This document shows, piece by piece, positions 19,951 through 29,519 of a stretch of DNA of 29,519 nt. The notes under the pieces were generated by a model. The model was not told the DNA's origin. It made no database searches and saw only the letters and a list, made by a program, of their open reading frames with translations. A program made the position numbers and the translations under genes. Origin of the DNA: Spirogloea muscicola (Eukaryota; Streptophyta; Zygnematophyceae; Spirogloeales; Spirogloeaceae); the NCBI GenBank assembly GCA_009602725.1, contig WELB01000022.1, positions 343,257-372,775 of the forward strand. The letters are read 5' to 3'. Within the stretch, counting starts at the first letter, position 1, and every line of letters starts with the position of its first letter.

Positions 19951-20125
19951 CTGAACACTGTATTGGGCTTGAATTGGCCTCCCTTTCATTTCATGCGCGC
20001 TCCGCGCGCCGCCTTCTTATGAAGCCCCGGCCTCGGCACTAGCTTTTGCCTGAACGGTGGATTGGCTAGAATTGGCCTCCCTTTTCGTTCCATGCGCAAC
20101 CCGCGCGCGCCTCTCTCTCCCCGCC
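19951..20125 (+). repeat. Two tandem units of the dispersed TGAACA(A)TGTATTGGCTTGAATTGG repeat, in the S6 kinase 5' flank
   Basis: Units start at 19951 (CTGAACACTGTATTGGGCTT) and 20049 (CTGAACGGTGGATTGGCTAG), 98 bp apart. Each continues AATTGGCCTCCCTTT and then CATGCGC with a GCGCGC block. The segment GCACTAGCTTTTGCCTGA before the second unit is also found at about 9361-9377, so the homology to the 9.3-kb cluster extends beyond the core. It ends about 125 bp before the kinase ATG, so it lies in the promoter or 5' UTR. Confidence 0.75.
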
Positions 20126-20250
20126 GTCGCCGCGGCGGCGCAAGGCCCCCCCCCCCCCNCGCCGCCGCCGCCCTCCCTTCCGCTCCTGACCTCCCTCGGC
20201 CCCCCGCCGCCAACGCCGGCTCTGGCCCTCGTCTCCCTCTTTCCCCGCGC

Positions 20251-23048
<2,798 letters not shown>

Positions 23049-23478
23049 CATCACAGATGATTGGAGATCTTTCATTCATTTTCATATTTTTCATCATGAA
23101 TGTCGCCTCAATTGGAGGAGACAGCCAACGTAAGCAAGCGAGTAGCTCCCCAAGGAGCGCCACAAGGTGGGCTATACAGTAGTGATGACACGAGTGAGGC
23201 AACGACTAATTCTTTGTGAGAGTTCCAATCTTGGACAGACTTTGGAAGTCGTGGGTCAGTGCAATCTTGGCAAGCCATGGGATGCATCGGCAATCTCATG
23301 AGCGGCGCCCCAGGAAGGCCAGAGGGCCTTCGGGCAGTGCCAATCTGTAGATGATAAGAGTCGAGCAAGAGGGACCCTGGAAACTTGGGTGCAGCAGGCA
23401 AGACTGGCTGCAGGCGCACTCACTAGAGTGGCCTTGTGCGGCCGCAATTTAAGGGTGTACAGCTGCTGCTGCCACGCA
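23049..23478. other. Spacer between convergent genes
   Basis: Holds the 3' flanks of the S6 kinase (+) and the GDP-sugar transporter (-). The long minus-strand frame that runs through here from the transporter is not coding: it reads through the unspliced intron and loses the acidic C-terminal frame. Confidence 0.6.
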
Positions 23479-24728
23479 TCATGCGTTGGCCCCGTCTGTG
23501 GCTGCAGCAGGAGGCTTGGACTCTGTGGCTGCAGCAGAAGGCTTGGGCTGTGGAGCGGGAGGTTTGACTGGTTCTTCCACCTCAACAGACTCGATGGTTG
23601 CGACCTCCGTGCTTTTGAGGGGCTTGGCCTCCTCTTCATCTGCCTCATCCTCCGGTTCTGGTGGCGCCTTGGGCGGGAACTGTGGAGCAAGGGCAACACT
23701 GGCACTGTCAGGGCCTCTTCTTTTGCAGCAGCGGCCAGCACTTGATATGCAGCAAGAAGCAAGGAGAGTAGAAAGGCCCATGTGGTGGAGACAATGGAAC
23801 GTACATGTACACAGGCCTGCTGATATAGCACTCCGCCAGTGATGGTCACAAGCAGTGCAACGATGCCGAGGGGCGTCGCGTGCTTGTCCCAGATCAGGAT
23901 GTTGATGATGACGGTGAGGAGCTTGTTAGTGACGCCAACGACAGTGAATGAGGTGGCAGAGATGGCCTTGCGGCATGCAAAGCCGAAGAAGCTGATGGCA
24001 AGGCCGAAGATGCACGAGAGGCCGACGGCAAGGATGGTCCAGAAGGTGAGGTAGTCTTGGACGTCGATGGCCGCGGTCTCGATGTACTCGCCGGTGAGGA
24101 ACCAGGAGATGGGCGACATGAGGAAGGAGAGGACGTTGTTGTAGTACACAAAGCCCCACGTGTTGAGGCCGAGGTGCGTGACAATGTGCTTGATGTACAC
24201 CATCTCGAAGGTGATGGTGAAGAGGTACGCGAACGCCCACGAGTAGGCGCGCACGGAGAAGGTGGAGTCGGTGATGACGTAGCCCACGGCGCCGGCCAGG
24301 ATGATGCCCAGCGAGGCGAACGTCCAGGGGTGCGGCCAGGGCTGGGCGCGGAAGAGGGTGTCGGCGAGCGCGACGAGGAGCGGCGTGGAGGAGCGGAACA
24401 TGATGAACGTGTCCACGTTGGCGTACTTGAGCAGCGTGGTGTTGGTGAAGATGGCGACGTAGAACACGGCGGCGGCGGGGAGGAAGGCGCGGACGTTGGG
24501 CAGCGTGAGAGGGTCGTGCTCCAGCGCGCCGGCGCGGCCCAGCACCCAGACGGCCACGACGCTGACGGCGTACTGGAGCGCGGTGAGGACCGCGGGGAAG
24601 GGGAAGACGGTGATGGCGCACTTGTTGATGATGGCCAGCATGGAGGAGCAGAAGGCGTAGGCCAGCACCAGCGGCAGCGACGACAGGTCGCCCAGGTTCA
24701 CGCTCAGCGGCCCCAGCGAGAGCGCCAT
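23479..24728 (-). CDS. Golgi GDP-sugar (GDP-fucose/GDP-mannose) transporter, GONST3/GONST4 type, 2 exons, 374 aa
   Basis: Drug/metabolite-transporter superfamily antiporter that exchanges lumenal GMP for cytosolic GDP-sugar to feed Golgi glycosylation (known for the family). Exons (minus) 24728-23805 and 23679-23479, with a GTACGT...CAG intron of 125 bp. Phase 0 on both sides, total 1125 nt. About ten hydrophobic helices are visible. Conserved blocks include 'CSSMLAIINKCAITVFPFP', 'LTALQYAVSV', 'FLPAAAVFYVAIFTNTTLL', 'VDTFIMFRSSTPLLVALAD', 'GAVGYVITDSTFSVRAYSW', 'EMVYIKHIVTHLGLNTWGF' and the nucleotide-sugar motif region 'GVTNKLLTVIINILIWDKHA' (about 265-284). Exon 2 supplies an acidic, Pro-rich cytosolic tail ('EPEDEADEEEAKPL', 'PPAPQPKPSAAATES'). 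The block order is closest to Arabidopsis GONST3/GONST4 (GFT1). Which GDP-sugar is carried cannot be told from sequence. Confidence 0.93.
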
Positions 24729-24994
24729 GGCGCTGCGGGCTGGCGTTTAAGGAGCGCGAGGGGGAGGGGCCTGCGCCGCAGGGCCGCCGGGTCACGGCGG
24801 CGCCATGGCGCGCGCAGGCGGGGCCGTGCCCGAGGGGCGCCTCCCCGGACTCGCCAGGCGCGGCCGTCAACCCCGGAGCGGTGGGCGCAGCCGTCAACAA
24901 ACACGCGCCGAACAGCTCTTTCAAAGAGCCTTGCGCTCTTTCAAAGCCGAACAAGTGTGCTCCCTCCAGCGCCTCCCGGGGGGGCGGGCCTGTG
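24729..24994 (-). promoter_or_regulatory. Transporter 5' flank / promoter
   Basis: GC-rich DNA directly upstream of the transporter start and before the next retrotransposon fragment. It contains the short inverted pair GAACAGCTCTTTCAAAGAGC at about 24910-24929. There is no clear core promoter element. Confidence 0.3.
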
Positions 24995-25280
24995 ACACGA
25001 CACCCCGATATGAAGTCGGACAAGGTCCCGGGCGCTGCACCTGCGTGCCGGCAGAGCCCTCGCTGCTGCCTCTGGCTCTGGCCAGGGGACCCGCTTCCAG
25101 GAGCCCAGTCTCTCTGACCTGAGGCTGCTTAGCAGCGGTTCCTGAGTGCTTCGTAGCTGCTCTGTTTCTTTCTGTGCTGTGTTTTCTTAGCGCTTCCCCT
25201 GGCCCCCTTCTCGTACTTCGTTGCTTCTCTTTTGGGCTGGCTTTTCCAGCCCCTATCCTCAAGGGGCGAGCCCTTTCTTC
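24995..25280 (+). mobile_element. Non-LTR retrotransposon 3' fragment (copy H)
   Basis: The plus-strand frame reads 'SRALHLRAGRALAAASGSG', 'FQEPSLSDLRLLSSGS', then a stop near 25138. The 3' UTR has TTTTGGGCTGGCTTTTCCAG near 25231 and CAAGGGGCGAGCCC after it. It is closest to copy D (8040-8375, minus) through both coding end and 3' UTR, so the pair forms long-range inverted repeats. Confidence 0.75.
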
Positions 25281-26419
25281 CGAAGGGGCCGGAAGGACGC
25301 TTCCAAGAGAGGGCGGTGGCTGGGACAGGCCAGACCCCCAGATAAAAGAATAAACAAGGGCTTGGAAGCGGTTGCTTCGCTAGAGGTGAATGAATGACCA
25401 TCCTTCGTGCTTTTCACAGCCCTCGCCCCCTTTGATGAGCTCAATTCCTGGCGGCTGGTCTGTCGAAGTACAAACGATGGCGATGGCTGTGAGGTTGTAA
25501 GCTCTTCCGAAGGGGGCGAGGGCAGTAAGAGGCCCGCCCAAAATGGACTTAACGAAAGGGCCGGAAGGTGCAATAAAACGAAACCACTCTCTCTGTCTAC
25601 ACAGCCCCTCCCTTTGGAAGAGCCACTCTCCATCTCCTTGGAAGTACTTCTCTTCATTTGCGCCCTAAGCCAGGCCACCAGCTTCTGTGGCCGTACTCCA
25701 CCTGCCCAAGCTAGCCTGCCAAGCTCTTACATGCTCACTCGTCGGTCATAGAGGCCCCTCACATGTTGCTTTTGCCCTGCTGTTTTAGCCCGCTTAGCCT
25801 AAGGCTTCGCCTCATTCGGCCCAAGTCGTTACACACAACTTTGGCTCGCTTTACCACCCTTTCCGTTTGTGCCCACTGCACTCCTCTCTTTTGGAATCAC
25901 TTCTCTTTCTGCTGAGCTCCCCATGCGCTTGGCTGGCCTTCACATCCCTCCAGTGTCAGCATACGCTCCCCTCTGCCAGAGCAATATTGCCACCAGCCTT
26001 CACCTTGATGCAGGCTTTGGGTTTGAGCGGTTACCAGCCATGGCCGCGAGCGCCGTCAATGACTCCGAGCAGACTACATTCTCACCTTTCAATACGGCTG
26101 CTGCAGTCACCAGTGGAGCCAAGCAAGGCTGCTCACTTTTACTAAGTATTAAGCTCAGCAATCGGCAAAACGGCTTTGCTAGGGGTACTGCTCCATCTGG
26201 AGGCTAGCCCTACACTTTCCTCACCATCCCTCCCCTCTCCCTCCATTACTCGTTCCGTTTCTATGCCTCATGTATTACGCACCCATTGCTCCCTGCTCAA
26301 CAGCTCTTTCGCTGCTCCGCCACTTGCAATAGCAGCAATGCGTCAAAGGGACAAGTTCGACAAAGTTGTTGCTAGTGTCATCAAAGCCCCATTCAAGCTC
26401 TCAGGCTGTAGCAGCCGCC
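25281..26419. repeat. Retrotransposon-derived debris and gene-free spacer
   Basis: CTTTTCACAGCCCTCGCCCCC (about 25410) and GAAGGGGGCGAGGGCAGTAA followed by GGCCCGCCCAAAATGG (about 25515-25550) are mirrored copies of the 3' UTR box region. At about 25715-25750 a frame ends 'LPSSYMLTRRS', faintly like the copy-A end. A frame near 26085-26150 ('VTSGAKQGCSLLLSI') recalls the reverse-transcriptase 'KQG-SP' block but is too short to assign. No intact gene is seen. Confidence 0.45.
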
Positions 26420-29400
26420 CTAGCCCTTTGCAGCCTGCAACTTGTCGAGGCCTCCGCACATAGCTCGAAGGCGCAGCCAGGCTACCACCGACCTCAGAAT
26501 GCGCACATGGCCCTCCTGGATGTCTTTGGCCATCCGAAGCCTCTCCGGCTTGACTCTTCCCCCCAACGCAGCAGCTGCAAATCCCTGACAGAGTCCAACA
26601 GCAACTGAGAATACCGCACCTGCCTCAATGCTCTTTTCTGCCCTCACTCACTGTGAGCTTTCAAGATTCTGCCAAGCTAGGTATAAGGTGCCAGTGAGAG
26701 AGCTATTGTAAATCCTTAGCCTGATAACAGCGCACCAGAGATGATGCACCTAGGTGGTCAAGTCTGTCTTCGCAGCACTTCAGAAGCAGGTCCATTGCGC
26801 GGCTCTCCCAGGGATCTCTCAGAGGCCTCCTGGCCAACCGCCCTTCGTGCCTGACGGCCTCCGCTGCCAACATCGCCAGATCTGGGAAGCGAGCAATGTA
26901 GCAAAGCTGCTTAAGGCTGCCACTTGCTGTGCCATGAGACGCCTTTAGATGAACAGCAATCAAGGTCAATGCACGACCATCAGGTTTGCTGCTTTAGATG
27001 CACAAGGAGATTCATCCTCTCATTGATACAAGTACTGGCATGCGGGCACCACAAAATTAATAGCAACCTTTGTGGCAGTGAGCAGTGAGGACCCGGGAAA
27101 AGGCCCTGAGGCCATGTGGTATGCCTTTTCCCCGACCAGCTGGTGAAGTGCATTGCATCAGCTTGAAGGCAGCCCCTTGATTTCCTGCTGGAGACTCCTC
27201 GACCCCTATGCCATGTGCTTCCAAGAGTTGCAATTTTTCCTTCCTCAGAACAGTTTTTGTGGGCACATCCACCCACAAAGTGACCTGCAAGTAGGGACAG
27301 CACTAGGTCAGGTGTTTGCAGCAACGCCACCAATAACGCACTGCAGCAATCCTGATGTCGTACTAACCTCCTGCCTGACTGTACAAGGATGAAGTCAGAC
27401 AACCAGCTTGACAGAGTGCCAACCACGCACATGGTCATGTGGGTTGCATGGCAACGTGAAGCCAAAGTCGAGGGCAAGCACTGAGTTGGGCAAGTCACCA
27501 TAGCTGATCATGACCTGCCAGCTGCACCTGCCATTAGTCCCAATCTGGTGGCAGGAATTCTGAACCACCTATCTGCATCAAGAATCTCATTGTCTTGCTG
27601 AGACAGCATACCTCCCGTCTACTGCTGCCTTATGAAGAAGCCTTGAGAAGATTGGGAAGATACAGACACATTCATCTATACAACACCAGAGTGTCTGCAG
27701 CAGAAGAGAGCAGCCAGAGGGCGCCCAATTGAGACACTGCAGGAAGAAAGGGGAGGCATGGCACCTGAGCTCCAGCCTGATAGTCCTGATCAGCAATCAC
27801 CTGGCACGCGCAGAGGACAATTCCTACTGATGATGCATGCAACTCAGCATGCTTCTGAAAGCGCAGAGTAACACCCTGGCAGATAGAGGGCCCCTCCGCA
27901 CAGCCCTTCCAATTCAACTCATTGAGAAACGAAGCAGCAGCTAAGCAATTCAGCAAGCAGAGTATTGTCACCTCCGCATAACCTTCGTCCTTGTCATAGC
28001 AGAGATGCACACGGCATTCTGGGTTGTGATTGAGGAAGTCCACATAGGGGACCTGAAACCAAAAGCATTTGTATAAACAGCTCTGGGTCATTGCAAGCAT
28101 GATACAATAGCATGGTCACACCTAGCAATATGTGCATGCCTGGCCTTGCACTTCAGAATTTGGACTCAAATATGCTAATAAAATCTTCACCAGAGCAAGA
28201 TCGCCAATGTCCTCAATCTTCCATGCTCGTGAGCAAACTGCAAACAACTATCAGCACTGTGAGCTGGGCTCACGACGTTAAGGCTTCATGGATGGAGCTT
28301 TACGGCCAGAGCTCGACGGTGCACTCAATGGCACACAGTGGCAATGGCACGCAATGGCTGTGACCATGGCTGTGAGCTCCAACAGCCGTTGCAAAGACAC
28401 TGCCAGAGAGGAGCTGACCTGCTGCATAGGCATACTTGAAGCTGTCCAGAGCCAGTGAAAGTCCGAATGCGGAGTTGCAAGATTGCAGTTTCTGCAATGC
28501 AGATACTCGATGTCAGTCCCACTTCACTTGAAACACAGGCTCTTCAACACCAATGGCAGCCAGCAGCAGTAATTGGTCCAACAGATAATAAAGCCAGCTG
28601 GCCATGCTCTTAAGAGAACGTGCCTAGAAGGTCGAGCATGTGCAGCAATGCTTCCGTCACACTTCGCAGAGGTCAAAGACAGACGAGCCGTGCTCACCGG
28701 CAGGAGCTGCCTATACTCGGCGGCGATCAGGTCGGCCCTTAGACGAGTGTCCTCGAGGAGCGAGCTGCAGCCCTTGAGGAGGCCCAGCTCCTCCGAGGTC
28801 CAGAAGATTGTGCTGTCCAACGAGCCCTGGGCTGGCAGGCTCTGTACATAGGGCGCCCAGCATGACTCCTGCCGCAGGCAACCCCTAAGACCGTCAAGTC
28901 ACACCGTCACAGAGGCGCTCCAAGTAGCAATTGGTCGGGCGAGCGGCACAAGCTGCACCAAGTAAGGGGGCCTGATATACCAGCGGTCTGGTTGTGCAAG
29001 CCAAGCACCTGACCGAGGTGCCTCTCGGACAAGATAAAGAGGGCGAGCCTGGCCCACTCGCTGGCACCCGAGTCGAGCTTGTCAGCGATGCTGGCGCACA
29101 GAGTGCCGGGGGTGATGATCTGCCTGGCCGCAGAGGCTGCAGCTGCTCAGAAAAGACTGCAGCATGGCAGGCAGACGGAGTGGCAGGCTGCGAGGCGGCG
29201 GCACTCCGAGGCGCGTACGAGGCTGCGCGAGACCCGGAGCACGCAGTCGCCCCTCGCGATGCTGCTGGTGGCGTAGAGGCCCCTGGCAGCCGCAGCACGC
29301 GGCAGCGAGCCTCAGCGCAGCTGGCTGGCATGCGGAGGTCGGGGCGAGCTTCGGCGAGGAGGCGGGGGCGGTTCGAAGGCCTGGGGCGCACCTTCCCTCA

Positions 29401-29519
29401 CGGGACGCCGCGACGCGGGCGCTGTGCACAGCGACCGGGCCCTCGCCGCGGGCCAGCAGCCAGGCGGCCACCTGCGCCTCGTCGGGGGTAGCGGCGGCGG
29501 GCGGCGAACCCGCGCGGGG
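26420..29519 (-). CDS. SET-domain protein lysine methyltransferase, Rubisco-LSMT/SETD3 type, 12 exons in window, 5' end missing
   Basis: S-adenosylmethionine-dependent lysine (or histidine) methyltransferase of a non-histone target (known for the family; substrate here unknown). Exons (minus): 29519-29392, 29282-29219, 29119-29009, 28868-28698, 28491-28419, 28237-28191, 28052-27972, 27800-27765, 27514-27431, 27284-27068, 26926-26750, 26637-26420. All phases agree, giving 468 residues in the window plus a stop. Split SET core: 'GRGLYATSSIARGDCVLRVS' (42-61), an inserted helical region with 'LFILSERHLGQESCWAPYVQ', then 'VCSRAW', the catalytic 'VPYVDFLNHNP' (199-209), 'VIADQDYQAGAQVMISYGDL' and 'NSVLALDFGFTLPCNPHDH'. 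The C-terminal substrate-binding domain has 'KGIPHGLRAFSRVL' and 'EGHVRILRSVVAWL'. The two conserved Asn-His and Tyr sites are present. Plant-style transit-peptide information would be in the missing part. The exon 10/11 junction has an alternative acceptor. Confidence 0.9.

Noticed and set aside
23256-24728. A single 490-codon minus-strand frame for the transporter
   Set aside because: Homology stops at about codon 305. The remainder is intron plus the wrong frame of exon 2; a canonical intron restores an acidic tail.
24057-24995. A 312-codon plus-strand frame rich in Gly, Glu, Asp, His and Val
   Set aside because: It is antisense to the transporter's first exon and reflects its codon bias.
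26085-26150. Possible reverse-transcriptase 'KQG' block
   Set aside because: About 20 residues only, with no flanking motif, so it cannot be distinguished from chance.

Overview
The window is nuclear DNA of a green-lineage eukaryote, most likely a chlorophyte alga. Every recognisable gene is a plant/green-alga type and all are split by short introns. Donors are GTGAG, GTGCG or GTAC/GTAA and acceptors are CAG. Spliced models below were built by hand. Where I say phases agree, every exon junction keeps one open frame from ATG to stop. Assembly defects are a 612-base N run (10365-10976) and single Ns at 6113 and 20159.

Layout. 1-2467 (+): 3' part of a GEX1/Brambleberry/KAR5-family nuclear-fusion gene, cut by the left edge. 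3333-4700 (+): 4-exon gene for a basic 232-aa protein of unknown family. 5373-6170 (-): NDUFS6, a complex I subunit. 6300-12100: gene-poor tract of truncated non-LTR retrotransposon 3' ends in both orientations, a short dispersed repeat, and a ~100-bp minisatellite that spans the N gap. 12625-15986 (-): 12-exon gene for a 425-aa plant-conserved protein that looks like a porin-type beta-barrel. 16470-17591 (+): NDUFA13/GRIM-19, complex I. 18002-19349 (-): 4-exon gene for a 168-aa protein resembling the complex I assembly factor NDUFAF4 (tentative). 20251-23048 (+): plant-type ribosomal protein S6 kinase. 23479-24728 (-): GONST3/GONST4-type GDP-sugar transporter. 24990-26419: more retrotransposon debris. 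26420-29519 (-): SET-domain protein lysine methyltransferase of the Rubisco-LSMT/SETD3 type, 5' end beyond the right edge.

How it fits together. These are mostly ordinary housekeeping genes and there is no operon logic. Two certain complex I subunit genes and one possible complex I assembly gene lie within 14 kb, alongside a putative organelle outer-membrane barrel whose start faces NDUFA13 across 483 bp. That is a curiosity, not a demonstrated cluster. The most distinctive material is the retrotransposon graveyard: several 3' tails carry the same C-terminal peptide and a shared GGGCTGGC-box element after the stop, and a separate ~75-bp repeat recurs both there and just upstream of the S6 kinase start codon. 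I saw no CRISPR, tRNA, rRNA, or clearly novel defence or biosynthetic system.
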